A stretch of DNA of 64,000 nucleotides, from positions 132,836-196,835 of the forward strand of contig NZ_AXAC01000003.1 of the NCBI RefSeq assembly GCF_000472665.1, in the 5' to 3' direction. Below, one piece after another: positions 1-7,622 of the stretch. The position numbers and the translations under genes were made by a program. Within the stretch, counting starts at the first letter, position 1. Each line of letters begins with the position of its first letter. The stretch is from Acetobacterium malicum subsp. dehalogenans DSM 11527. GTDB taxonomy: Bacteria > Bacillota > Clostridia > Eubacteriales > Eubacteriaceae. The notes under the pieces were generated by a model that was given only the letters and a program-made list of their open reading frames with translations, was not told the DNA's origin and searched no databases.

Positions 1-383
1 CCAGCCACACCAAAATCGAAGAGGTCGGCGCCGCCAATTTCTTTGGCATCACCAGAGACAACCGTTTTGTCACCCCCGACTCCCCCTCGATCTTACCCAG
101 CATCACCAAATACTCGCTGCTTTATCTGGCCGAACATGTTTTGGGGATGGCCGTATCCGAAGAGGATGTTTTCATCGACGAACTGGATCAATTTGCCGAA
201 GCCGGCGCCTGCGGCACCGCCGCCGTGATCACCCCGATCGGCGGCATTTTCCATCACAACCGGTTACACGTTTTTTACAGCGAAAGCGAAGTAGGTCCGG
301 TCACCAAAAAGCTCTACGATACCCTCACCGCCATCCAACTGGGCGATCTGGCCGGTCCCGAAGGCTGGATTACCAAGCTATAA
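1..383 (+). CDS. ilvE: Branched-chain amino acid aminotransferase, C-terminal part (5' end outside window)
   Basis: The reading frame beginning at base 3 is open to a TAA at 381-383 and gives the last ~126 residues of a fold-type IV PLP aminotransferase. Seen: the motif EVGAANFFGI near the start, the substrate-loop region with PDSPSILPSITKYSLL, then AGACGTAAVITPIGGI, which is the cofactor phosphate-binding region of IlvE-type enzymes. The family performs the last transamination step in valine, leucine and isoleucine synthesis and the first step in their breakdown, in the cytosol. The gene is followed within 25 bases by a family A repeat and faces a convergent flavin reductase gene. The start and promoter lie upstream of the window. 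Confidence 0.9.
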   Translation, partial: SHTKIEEVGAANFFGITRDNRFVTPDSPSILPSITKYSLLYLAEHVLGMAVSEEDVFIDELDQFAEAGACGTAAVITPIGGIFHHNRLHVFYSESEVGPVTKKLYDTLTAIQLGDLAGPEGWITKL

Positions 384-402
384 AAGAGTTTGATTTTGGA
401 CT

Positions 403-590
403 GCCGTACCGACCAATTGTTAATCTGTTGTTCGCTGCGGAATCGGACACTAATAAGAAATAAAATTTCTTATTAGTCGCGGACAGTCGCCAACTACAAG
501 CAAGCTTGTGATTGGCTCGTTGCCTCCACGCAGGTTTATCAACCTGTTCGCTCCGATGCGTACAACATGATGTAACAATTGTCGGCACTA
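403..590 (+). repeat. Family A palindromic element, copy A1 (long form)
   Basis: The left end GTACCGACCAATTG begins at 406 and the right end CAATTGTCGGCAC closes at 588. Inside are a perfect AT-rich hairpin (447-478), the ~50-nt module shared with family B (476-524), and a small AGGTTTATCAACCT hairpin. The copy lies between the convergent ilvE and flavin reductase genes. Short frames that run through it are not genes. Confidence 0.9.
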
Positions 591-636
591 CGTTTAATTT
601 AAAATGAAGCAAGTTAACTGTACACTTTTTGCCAAC

Positions 637-680
637 CTCAAAAGATGGGTTTACGCCCATCGTTTGAGGTTTATTTTTGC
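637..680 (+). terminator. Hairpin with T-rich tail for rightward transcripts
   Basis: CCTCAAAAGATGGG and CCCATCGTTTGAGG form a near-perfect stem, followed by TTTATTTTTG on the plus strand. It overlaps the 3' end of the convergent flavin reductase gene. It would stop transcription coming from ilvE through copy A1. Confidence 0.6.
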
Positions 681-1261
681 TGCGCGGGTCGTTTCTTCTT
701 TTTATTTTTGCGGACTGAATAGCCGAAGCTGCCGACTTTTTCGCCCAGGCCAAAGTACTCGCCGTGGACGTAGGCCAGTAGATCGGCCTGATCCAGATGG
801 AGTTTACCGCCAGCATCAATCAGGGCGTCCGCCACATGGACTGCCAGAATCTCGGCCATAAACAGATCGTGGGTACCCAGCGGGATGATTTCTTTGACCC
901 GGCATTCCATACTTAAGGGACTGGCTGCCAGCATCGGGCTCTTTACCGTATCGCCGGGGATTGTGGTTAAACCCATTCGTTCAAATTTATTCATGTCCCG
1001 GCCGGAGCGCACCCCGCAGAAATCGACGGCTTTGACCAGCGCCACGGTGGACAGATTGATGGTGAACTCCCGGGTGACGGCGATGATTTCGTAGGATAGT
1101 CGGCTGGGCCGCAGTGAAATATAGGTCATCGGCGGTTTGGTATTAAGAACCCCGGTCCAGCCCACCGTTAAGATATTTTCTGATGCGGCCTCGCCACAGG
1201 TTACCAACACCGGGGGTACCGGGGCCAGCAATACCGATCCCGGCCATTTTGTTTTACTCAT
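671..1261 (-). CDS. Flavin reductase family protein (FMN-binding split barrel)
   Basis: 196 residues, ATG start preceded by AAAGGAG. The sequence follows the flavin reductase-like split-barrel family: N-terminal PVPPVLVTCGE, then NILTVGWTGVLNTKPPMTYISLRPSR, an FMN-phosphate-binding stretch, and EFTINLSTVALVKAVDFCG. In clostridia such proteins are often annotated as flavoredoxin or flavin reductase; they bind FMN and pass electrons from NAD(P)H or ferredoxin to unknown partners. The C-terminus ends in a lysine-rich tail (KNKKKKRPAQQK) that is not part of the fold. The gene is monocistronic and convergent with ilvE. The exact substrate cannot be told from sequence. Confidence 0.85.
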   Translation of the reverse strand: MSKTKWPGSVLLAPVPPVLVTCGEAASENILTVGWTGVLNTKPPMTYISLRPSRLSYEIIAVTREFTINLSTVALVKAVDFCGVRSGRDMNKFERMGLTTIPGDTVKSPMLAASPLSMECRVKEIIPLGTHDLFMAEILAVHVADALIDAGGKLHLDQADLLAYVHGEYFGLGEKVGSFGYSVRKNKKKKRPAQQK

Positions 1262-1451
1262 TGTGTTTTCTCCTTTGTCTGCGATAACACCATTATAGCA
1301 GTTTTACCATAATTATGGCAGAAAATCGCCGCCACCCGGGCCCGGGGACCGCTGAAAAGCGTCGATTAAACCATTTAAACACAATTTTTCTTGCAATTTC
1401 TTTGCTAAGCCGATAGTATTATAATTAGAACAGACAGTGGACAGGAGAAAT

Positions 1452-1634
1452 ATGAAAACAGAATTATTATTTCTAATTAAGCGCCTATGTGATCTTGAAG
1501 AAGAATTCATGGAGCTGACTGAAGAAGAAAAAGAAATTGTCGTTACCACCGCCGAAAGCATGACCGGGAGTCTGGTCTTTTTATTGGAAGCGCTTGAAGA
1601 TTATTCCATGAGCGGTTTTTATGACGAGGATTAA
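1452..1634 (+). CDS. Small acidic protein, 60 residues, function unknown
   Basis: The start is set by AGGAG at 1443-1447, five bases before ATG. The product is strongly acidic and helical in pattern (LCDLEEEFMELTEEEKEIV, ending YDED), with no cysteine and no membrane segment. I do not recognise a family. It lies 35 bases upstream of a 32-residue membrane peptide on the same strand, and a single terminator follows both, so they probably share a transcript. The good ribosome binding site and clean coding pattern argue that it is real. Confidence 0.6.
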   Translation: MKTELLFLIKRLCDLEEEFMELTEEEKEIVVTTAESMTGSLVFLLEALEDYSMSGFYDED

Positions 1635-1669
1635 AGCAAACTGAAAACATCAAATAAGGAGGTAGTTCG

Positions 1670-1768
1670 ATGAAAGTAGCCGCTTTTGTATCCAGTATGG
1701 TTGCCCTGGTAATGGGTGCCGCAGCTCTGACCTTAAGCATTATTGCTGTTTCAAAAACTGCCCGTTAG
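1670..1768 (+). CDS. Tiny predicted membrane peptide, 32 residues
   Basis: ATG at 1670 has a near-ideal ribosome binding site (AAGGAGGT at 1656-1663). The product is one hydrophobic segment (AAFVSSMVALVMGAAALTLS) ending in a short basic tail (SKTAR). A rho-independent terminator starts six bases after the stop. Single-pass peptides of this size often modulate a membrane partner, but nothing here identifies one. It is likely co-transcribed with the acidic 60-residue gene just upstream. Confidence 0.6.
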   Translation: MKVAAFVSSMVALVMGAAALTLSIIAVSKTAR

Positions 1769-1773
1769 CGGCA

Positions 1774-1810
1774 AAAGAGCAACGCTTTGACAGGGTTGCT
1801 CTTTTTTTTG
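1774..1810 (+). terminator. Rho-independent terminator
   Basis: AAGAGCAAC and GTTGCTCTT form the stem, followed by eight T. It closes the two-small-gene transcript. Copy A2 of the palindromic element begins about 18 bases further on. Confidence 0.85.
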
Positions 1811-1827
1811 GTTATCACTAAACTGTC

Positions 1828-1957
1828 GTACCGACCAATTGTTAATCTGTTGTTCGCCGCGGGATCGGACACTAATAAGAAATAAATTTTTTATTAGTCG
1901 CGGGCATTCGCCGTGTCCGCCCCGATGCGTACAACATGATGTAACAATTGTCGGTAC
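1828..1957 (+). repeat. Family A palindromic element, copy A2
   Basis: The left arm GTACCGACCAATTGTTAATC and right arm CAATTGTCGGTAC bound an interior with an AT-rich hairpin (ACTAATAAG...CTTATTAGT type, slightly decayed). A shortened GTCGCGGGCATTCGCC remnant of the shared module is also present. The copy lies between convergent genes. Confidence 0.9.
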
Positions 1958-1995
1958 TGGGCTAGCTTTTAATCTTGCCTAAGTTACTTTTTTTA

Positions 1996-2631
1996 TCAGT
2001 CGGTAAACTCGACGATGACCTGATCGATATCCCAGAGTGATTCGATTTTTTCCACTGCGTCTTCTTTGATGGCGTTGGCAAACTGATGGGTTTCGGGGAG
2101 ATCGAGGACAATCCGGACGACCCCATCGTTGATATCAATTTCCTTGACCAGATGGGTTGCCACCATATCCAGGCCTTTGATCGGATTCATGACCTTCTTT
2201 AAGCGTTTTCTGACAATTTCTTCAGTGGTGACGACCTTTTCGGTTACCAGGCCGTGCTTTTCTTCATAATTCTGGATTGCCGAGCGCAACACCTCCACCG
2301 CCAACACCGAGCAATGAGCCTTGATTTTAGGCAGTCCGCCCAGGGCTTCCGAGGCTTCCTGCCAGGTAATATTTTTGGCTTCGTCGATGGTTTTGCCTTT
2401 GGCCAGTTCGGTAATAATCGAACCGGTAGCAATATTTGAGGCACAGCCATAGGATTCAAATTTGATATCATCGATCACTCTGGTTTCGGGATCGACCTTT
2501 AAATAGAGCGATACCATATCGCCGCAGGCCGGACTGCCTTCGGTTGCTTTGCCATCGGGATCCTCAATCCGCCCGGTATTGCGGGGATTTTTAAAATGTT
2601 CCAGGACCAGATCATTATAAGGACTTGCCAT
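1996..2631 (-). CDS. NifU/IscU-type Fe-S scaffold fused to a MIP18-like domain
   Basis: 211 residues. Residues 1-125 match the NifU N-terminal/IscU scaffold and contain the three conserved cysteines that hold the nascent cluster: C36 (SPACGD), C63 (YGCASN) and C107 (KAHCSV). Residues 135-211 look like a MIP18/PaaD-type (DUF59) Fe-S assembly domain, rather than the Nfu domain that usually follows in NifU. It is the last gene of a tight minus-strand operon (tusA, dsrE, nifS-like, nifU-like; gaps of 11-13 bases), so it should receive sulfur from its neighbours. A role in cluster assembly is inferred from family and context; the fused domain suggests that delivery to clients is built in. Confidence 0.85.
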   Translation of the reverse strand: MASPYNDLVLEHFKNPRNTGRIEDPDGKATEGSPACGDMVSLYLKVDPETRVIDDIKFESYGCASNIATGSIITELAKGKTIDEAKNITWQEASEALGGLPKIKAHCSVLAVEVLRSAIQNYEEKHGLVTEKVVTTEEIVRKRLKKVMNPIKGLDMVATHLVKEIDINDGVVRIVLDLPETHQFANAIKEDAVEKIESLWDIDQVIVEFTD

Positions 2632-2643
2632 TGTTATTTCCTC

Positions 2644-3807
2644 CTATTCCTTGCCCAGGGGGCTGATTTTTCGCAGGTTTTCAACCACCTTTTTCAGCGT
2701 TTCGACCACAAAAATGACCTCTTCCATGGTATTGAAGCGTCCCACCGTCATCCGGATCGAGCCATGGGCCCGTTCATGATCACCACCGATGGCAGCGATC
2801 ACATGGCTGGCTTCCAGAGAGCGGCTGAAACAGGCCGAGCCGGTGCTGACGGCGATGCCATACATGTCCAGATGCAGGGTGATCGATTCCCCCTCCACGT
2901 AATGGAAGGTGATATTGGCATTCTGGGGAGTCCGCTGCCGGGGATGTCCGTTTAGAATGACATCGGGAATCTGATCGCTCACCATGGTGATAATTTTATC
3001 CCGCAGCACCGCCAGCCCGATGTTTTCATCGGCCGTCACCAGTTCCGCCGCTTTGGCGAAGCCGACCGCTCCGGGAATGTTATCCATCCCGCCGCGGAGG
3101 TCAAATTCCTGAAAACCGCCATCCATTATTTTAGCCAGGGCGGTGCCTTTTTTTACATAGAGTCCGCCGATCCCCTTGGGACCATGCAGGGTATGAGCCG
3201 ATACGGTGATCAGATCAACGGCGACGGCGGTCACATCCAGGGGCACCCGCATAAAGGTGTGGGTGGCATCGGTGTGAAAGAGGACCCCCTGATCATGGCA
3301 AATTTTGCCGATCGCATTGATATCCTGAAGGGTGCCGATTTCCTGATTACCATGCTGAATCGAGACCAGAATGGTTTCCGGTCTGATCAGCGCCTGGAGT
3401 TTTTTCAAATCAACCAGACCATCGCCGTCGACGTCCAGATAATCAACGCTAAAGCCTTCTTTTTCCAGGGTTCTGGCGCTGTACAGCACCGGAAAGTCTT
3501 CAATTTTGGAAACGATCAGGTGTTTGCCTTTTTTCGCCCCCAATGCTTTGGCAACCCCTTTTAAGGCCAAATTGCTGGACTCGGCACTGCCCGAGGTGAA
3601 AATAAACTCCTGGCTGTTAGCACCCAGGGCCTGAGCCAGTCGGGTTCTGGCATCATCCAAAGCTTCTTTCGCCTCAACGCCCAGCGAATAGCCAAATTCT
3701 GAGGTCGCCACCGAGTAACGGTCAAAATAAAGCGGTGTCATCACTTCCAGCACCTGCTCATCCAGCCGGGTGGCGGCGGCGTTATCCAAATAATACACTT
3801 TTTCCAT
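2644..3807 (-). CDS. Cysteine desulfurase-like (NifS/IscS family) protein lacking the PLP lysine
   Basis: 387 residues, collinear with IscS/NifS. The N-terminus is YYLDNAAATR, the PLP aspartate sits in HTDA (D180), and the sulfur-accepting cysteine is present in GSACFS (C326). Two hallmark residues are changed. The lysine that forms the Schiff base, normally in an SxHK motif, is threonine here (SAHTLHGPKG, T206). The histidine over the cofactor (IscS H104) is aspartate (KIEDFPVLY). I checked the codons around 3165-3220 and the frame is clean. The protein may therefore not be a conventional PLP desulfurase but could still carry persulfide on C326. It is third in the tusA-dsrE-nifS-nifU operon, 12 bases from nifU. 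Confidence 0.85.
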   Translation of the reverse strand: MEKVYYLDNAAATRLDEQVLEVMTPLYFDRYSVATSEFGYSLGVEAKEALDDARTRLAQALGANSQEFIFTSGSAESSNLALKGVAKALGAKKGKHLIVSKIEDFPVLYSARTLEKEGFSVDYLDVDGDGLVDLKKLQALIRPETILVSIQHGNQEIGTLQDINAIGKICHDQGVLFHTDATHTFMRVPLDVTAVAVDLITVSAHTLHGPKGIGGLYVKKGTALAKIMDGGFQEFDLRGGMDNIPGAVGFAKAAELVTADENIGLAVLRDKIITMVSDQIPDVILNGHPRQRTPQNANITFHYVEGESITLHLDMYGIAVSTGSACFSRSLEASHVIAAIGGDHERAHGSIRMTVGRFNTMEEVIFVVETLKKVVENLRKISPLGKE

Positions 3808-3818
3808 GAGTTCCCCCC

Positions 3819-4238
3819 TTAGATAAACAAGGTAATGGCTGACTGTCGGGCTTCCTGGATATAGGTTCCGACGGCCCCGTAGTCGTCAATGATATCTTCG
3901 ATCAGATCGGATCGTTTTAAACCCATGATGTCCATGGTCATTTCACAGGCGATGATTTTGCCACCCAATTCCTTGAAATCAGCCATCAGCCGTTCCAGGG
4001 AGGCGACATTATTTTTTTTCATCCGGCCCAGCATCATCTTTTTTCCCAACCCCAGAAAATGCATTTTCGATAATGGACCTTTTTCCAGGCCGCCTTTTTT
4101 CAGGCGCAGCAATCCCCAGAAGGTGAAATACAGAGACACCTCCATCCCCATTGCCAGCGAGCCATTGGACACAATCAGAGCACTATACAGTTTATCCATA
4201 TCACCGCTCTGAACAATAATTGTTGTTTTGTCCGCCAT
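3819..4238 (-). CDS. DsrE/DsrF-like sulfur relay protein (DsrE2 type)
   Basis: 139 residues beginning TTIIVQSGDMDKLYSALI, typical of the DsrE/peroxiredoxin-like fold. A candidate persulfide cysteine is C98 in GGKIIACEMTMDIMG, the position used by this family. Basic segment 44-76 (LKKGG...GKKMMLGRMKK) is characteristic of the DsrE2 branch. DsrE-type proteins pass sulfane sulfur between carriers such as TusA and downstream acceptors. The gene sits between tusA (13-base gap) and the nifS-like gene (11-base gap), consistent with a relay in the cytosol. Confidence 0.85.
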   Translation of the reverse strand: MADKTTIIVQSGDMDKLYSALIVSNGSLAMGMEVSLYFTFWGLLRLKKGGLEKGPLSKMHFLGLGKKMMLGRMKKNNVASLERLMADFKELGGKIIACEMTMDIMGLKRSDLIEDIIDDYGAVGTYIQEARQSAITLFI

Positions 4239-4251
4239 GACAAAGCCTCCT

Positions 4252-4473
4252 TTACTTCTTAATTTTTATGGTCCAGGTGCCGTCCTGTTCTTCGGTGCTG
4301 ATAACTGCCAGCGACAAGGCGTCGGCGGCCATCGGGATTTCTTTTTTCGAGGCGGCATTGTTCCCGGTAATCTCAATGACATCGCCCGGTTGCGCCTTCC
4401 TGACGGCTTTACGCATTTCTACCAAAGGAACCGGACAGGTTTCGCCTCTCACATCAACATAAATTTCTGCCAT
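4252..4473 (-). CDS. tusA: TusA-family sulfurtransferase
   Basis: 73 residues with the defining CPxP motif near the N-terminus (RGETCPVPL, C13), then the two-layer alpha/beta pattern of TusA/SirA/YedF proteins. The cysteine accepts and donates persulfide sulfur; in relatives it serves tRNA thiolation, molybdopterin or selenium metabolism. It is the first gene of the four-gene sulfur operon, with an AGGAGG-like site just before the ATG. A perfect 20-bp tandem duplication lies 19 bases upstream of the start. Confidence 0.9.
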   Translation of the reverse strand: MAEIYVDVRGETCPVPLVEMRKAVRKAQPGDVIEITGNNAASKKEIPMAADALSLAVISTEEQDGTWTIKIKK

Positions 4474-4491
4474 TATCTTGCCTCCTACTCA

Positions 4492-4531
4492 AATTTTAAT
4501 TAACTGTCTGCAATTTTAATTAACTGTCTGC
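4492..4531 (-). repeat. Perfect 20-bp tandem duplication upstream of tusA
   Basis: AATTTTAATTAACTGTCTGC occurs twice, back to back (4492-4511 and 4512-4531). It lies in the leader or promoter region of the sulfur operon, so it could change promoter spacing or duplicate a regulator site. It could also be a recent replication slip. Confidence 0.8.
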
Positions 4532-4604
4532 TGCTCATTTTCCGTCTTTGTTTCTTTTTTCATACCCCATTATGAACAACTTACTTGAAAATTTAGTAAA
4601 AGCA

Positions 4605-4640
4605 TAAAAAGGCAGGCCGTCGGATCGTCCGACGGCCTGT
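4605..4640 (-). terminator. Strong terminator for leftward transcripts
   Basis: A perfect stem CAGGCCGTCGGA / TCCGACGGCCTG is followed on the minus strand by CTTTTTATG. It belongs logically to the polyferredoxin gene that ends at 4830, but copy A3 now sits between gene and terminator. A decayed version of the same hairpin is visible on the other side of A3 (about 4783-4808). Confidence 0.85.
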
Positions 4641-4665
4641 TGATGTTGTTAAAAAAGATAACCCA

Positions 4666-4763
4666 GTACCGACAATTGTTACATCATGTTGTACGCATCG
4701 GAGCGGACACGGCAAAGCCTGTCCGATGCCGCGGCGAACAACAGATTAACAATTGGTCGGTAC
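4666..4763 (-). repeat. Family A palindromic element, copy A3 (short form)
   Basis: Reverse orientation. The core runs from GTACCGACAATTG to CAATTGGTCGGTAC with the CACGGCAAAGCCTG loop. Wider flanks match A4 and A7: AAAAAAGATAACCC on one side and TTTAGCGACAACCTC on the other. It lies between two minus-strand genes. Confidence 0.9.
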
Positions 4764-4829
4764 GGTAGTTTAGCGACAACCTCGCCGGCCCATGGATTTA
4801 AGCCGACGGATTACTGGGGTTAGCTGTTA

Positions 4830-5912
4830 TTAATTTTTAAAGAGCTCGAGAAACCGGGTTGAATATGCCAGGGTTTCGGTGGGGCAGCTGTCGACACAGT
4901 GACCGCAGCCGACACAGCGCAGCTCGGCGACCGGGCGACCGCTGGCGGCACTGGTTTTTAGATCGATGGACATCGGACAGGCGGCATTGCAGCGGCCGCA
5001 TTGAATACAGTGGCTCTGATTGGTTGTGATTTGCTGACCAACCAGCTTACCGAGCAGGCCCACCACCGTTCCTAGGGGACAATAGTAACAGTAGCCGCGA
5101 CCACTAAAGGCGACCCAGAAAAACATCGCCATCAGCAGCTCGGCGGAAAGGTATTTATAGGTTTCGATTTTTGCCACTAACTCGCTGTTGGCCAGCGGCA
5201 GACCCAGCAGATATAACACCCAGTAGGCGGTAAAACCCAGAGCGAGTGCCAGAAACAGCCAGCGCAGGATGGCAAACAGTTTTAAACCGCGGGCCTTGAC
5301 CTTTTTCCGGGCCCCCAGTAAGGGCATCACCGGATCAAAAACCTCACTGGCAAAACCATTAAACAGGCACAGTGTCGAACACTGCCAGCGCCGACCCAGT
5401 AGCAGCGTTCCGACCAGAACAACGAGGGTGACAAGCAGATAAAAGAGCAGCGCCAGCGAGATGCCAGTGAGACCAAAGACCGGCAGATATTTGAGATAAA
5501 AAGCCGTGCTGGGGTCCATCAGTTGTAAGGGGATGGTGGTCCAGGGCAACGGCATCGCAAAAAAGTACAGTTCCTGATTATTTAAAAGTATCGGCCCAAC
5601 TATATGGACGACCAAAGCCATCACAATGAAGCCGGTCAGATTGCGTTTGCGCATCACGGTCCGTCGGGATGAGCCAATAATCCGCAGGGTCAGAAAGCTG
5701 CCCAGAACAATAAAACTGGTCTTAACCCAGTTTTCATAAAAACCCCACAGCCAGCTGATAAAGGCGGCCACTTCCGGAGTGGCCCGGCTGACATAGCCAA
5801 AATTGAGCCCGGCAATGATCAGGCAGAGGATGATATACACCCACAGGATTGCTTTTAGTGCTTTTATTTCACTGGAGGCTTTTGTTTCGCTAGAATTATT
5901 GTGATTCGCCAT
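4830..5912 (-). CDS. Membrane-bound 4Fe-4S polyferredoxin (NapH/NosR C-terminal type)
   Basis: 360 residues from ATG 5912, chosen because AGGGGAG lies 11 bases upstream; a longer frame upstream has no such site. Several hydrophobic helices cover residues ~15-260, followed by YCYYCPLGTVVGLLG, a conserved Cys-x-x-Cys-Pro element of the NapH family. Two CxxCxxCxxxCP clusters follow near the C-terminus (CIQCGRCNAACP and CVGCGHCVDSCP), each able to hold one [4Fe-4S]. The fold suggests electron transfer at the cytoplasmic membrane. No redox partner is adjacent, so the donor and acceptor are unknown. It is probably transcribed alone. Confidence 0.8.
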   Translation of the reverse strand: MANHNNSSETKASSEIKALKAILWVYIILCLIIAGLNFGYVSRATPEVAAFISWLWGFYENWVKTSFIVLGSFLTLRIIGSSRRTVMRKRNLTGFIVMALVVHIVGPILLNNQELYFFAMPLPWTTIPLQLMDPSTAFYLKYLPVFGLTGISLALLFYLLVTLVVLVGTLLLGRRWQCSTLCLFNGFASEVFDPVMPLLGARKKVKARGLKLFAILRWLFLALALGFTAYWVLYLLGLPLANSELVAKIETYKYLSAELLMAMFFWVAFSGRGYCYYCPLGTVVGLLGKLVGQQITTNQSHCIQCGRCNAACPMSIDLKTSAASGRPVAELRCVGCGHCVDSCPTETLAYSTRFLELFKN

Positions 5913-6119
5913 GGCTTCGTCTCCCCTAATTAACTGCAATTTTTTCTTAATTATAAACTGCTTTCGCCATAAACACAAGAATGGTTATGATGCTATCCCG
6001 GTATTTGGCATAAATGCTGCTTGACTGCCGGCATGAAAATCGGTACGATAAGTTACAAGTGTAGGGTTAACATTCATACCTATAATTTAATGATCAAATA
6101 AAAACAAGTGGAGGCAAAA

Positions 6120-6587
6120 ATGCGACGAGCAAATCGGGAAGTAACAGAACTAACGGAGCTTATTGAAATTATTAACGGCTGTAAGGTGTGCCGGCTGGCC
6201 ATGGTGGACAACGGCCAGCCCTATGTGGTGCCCCTGAATTTTGGCTATCACCGGGATGATTCAGTCATAACCATCTTTCTGCACTGTGCCAGAGAAGGTC
6301 GCAAAATGGACATCCTGAAACAAAACAATCAAGTCTGTATTGAGATGGATCAGATGAAGGAACTGCTCAGTGGCGAAAAGGGCTGTGATTACAGCTGTTA
6401 TTTTGAAAGTTTTATCGGCACCGGTCAGGCGGTTTTTCTTGACGATGCCGCGGCTAAAAGCCAGGCCTTACAGGCGATTATGAAGCAGCAGACCGGCCGG
6501 GACGATTTCAGCTTTGATCAACATATCCTCGATCAGACCGTCGTGATTGCGGTTGAACTTAGCAGTTATTCGGGTAAACGCCACTAG
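6120..6587 (+). CDS. Pyridoxamine 5'-phosphate oxidase-related flavin protein (NimA-like)
   Basis: 155 residues. ATG 6120 is preferred over an upstream GTG at 6108 because GGAGG lies five bases before it. Seen: MRRANREVTELTELIEIING, then KVCRLAMVDNGQPYVVPLNFGYH, typical of the FMN-binding split-barrel group that includes 5-nitroimidazole reductases (Nim). The family reduces small substrates or binds flavin or haem, but the natural substrate is usually unknown. It lies next to a MocR-type regulator and an EamA transporter, so a link to vitamin B6 is possible but is only context. Confidence 0.75.
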   Translation: MRRANREVTELTELIEIINGCKVCRLAMVDNGQPYVVPLNFGYHRDDSVITIFLHCAREGRKMDILKQNNQVCIEMDQMKELLSGEKGCDYSCYFESFIGTGQAVFLDDAAAKSQALQAIMKQQTGRDDFSFDQHILDQTVVIAVELSSYSGKRH

Positions 6588-6615
6588 TCGCGTCACTGTC
6601 TGATATCGGCCGGGA

Positions 6616-7569
6616 TCAGTCGCTTTCGATCGTTTCAACTGTGATGGTTTTAAGCTCCGGGCCGACCATTTCGCCGGGGCGCGCCGGCGACTTTTGGGTG
6701 GCGATGAGAATGCCGCAGATAATCAGACTCATTCCCAGTAAATGACTGAGCTGGATTTTTTCATTGAGCAGGATGGCGGCCAGGATAATGCTGCTGACCG
6801 GCACTACGCTAATGAAAATCGCCGCGTTGCTGGCTGCGACCTTGGCAATCCCCCGAAACCACAGGACATAAGAAATAAACGAGACAAAGATCCCATAATA
6901 GGCAATACACAAAATCGTCTGGAGCGACATTTCCGCAAACGGATAGCTCCAGGCGTCATAAATGGCAAGGGGCAATAAACAGATAAAGGCCAGCCCCGCC
7001 ACCAGCGTTGTCCGGTATACCGGGGACATCGGGATACACTTTATTTTACTGAGCACTGAAAATAAGCCCTCACCCGTAACGGCAATCAGAATCAGAAAAT
7101 TTCCCAGCACCGAGCTGTCAAGGATCCCTTCCGAAAAATAGGTGTAAAGGTTGATACAGAGCAGACCGATGATGACGAAAGCCAGACCAATGGCGTTGTT
7201 TTTTGAGATCTTCTCTTTTAAAATCAAGAACGCCAGAATCACCACAATGGCCGGCCCGGAGCTGGAAATCAAACCACTGTTGGCGGCGGAGGTCAGTTGC
7301 AGGCCCCAGAAAATAAGGACCCGATAAAGGACAATCCCGGCCAGGGCCTGACCCAGCAGCACCGCAACGGTTTTTTTATCCAGGCGGTGGTGTTCTTTTT
7401 TAATCACAAAAGTGACCAGCAGCAGAAAGACCAGCCCAATCGCAATCCCCAATTCAGTGGCCAAAAATACCGGCACCCGGTCGACCATCATTTTACTGAC
7501 CACAACCGCACTGCCAGCAATTAACATCGATACGATCAAATCCAGATAGGCGCTTAGTTTTTCTCCCAT
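6616..7569 (-). CDS. EamA/DMT-family transporter
   Basis: 317 residues with about ten hydrophobic segments and two EamA repeats, with GLQLTSAANSGLISSSGPAIVVILAFLILKEKIS ending repeat one and SVVPVSSIILAAILLNEKI ending repeat two. The family exports or imports small metabolites across the cytoplasmic membrane. It is divergent from a MocR regulator, and the 112-base gap holds GTGGTT-type half-sites. By analogy with many MocR-transporter pairs, the regulator likely controls this gene; the substrate is unknown. Confidence 0.85.
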   Translation of the reverse strand: MGEKLSAYLDLIVSMLIAGSAVVVSKMMVDRVPVFLATELGIAIGLVFLLLVTFVIKKEHHRLDKKTVAVLLGQALAGIVLYRVLIFWGLQLTSAANSGLISSSGPAIVVILAFLILKEKISKNNAIGLAFVIIGLLCINLYTYFSEGILDSSVLGNFLILIAVTGEGLFSVLSKIKCIPMSPVYRTTLVAGLAFICLLPLAIYDAWSYPFAEMSLQTILCIAYYGIFVSFISYVLWFRGIAKVAASNAAIFISVVPVSSIILAAILLNEKIQLSHLLGMSLIICGILIATQKSPARPGEMVGPELKTITVETIESD

Positions 7570-7622
7570 AATAATCCTCTTTTCTCCTCGCTATGGTTAT
7601 GATAAAATCTTACCAGATTGAT

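Noticed and set aside
370-861. Open frames of 85-149 codons across copy A1, and similar ones at A4, A7, A8 and A14
   Set aside because: They arise from the repeat sequence, recur as the same peptide fragments wherever the element occurs, and lack ribosome binding sites.
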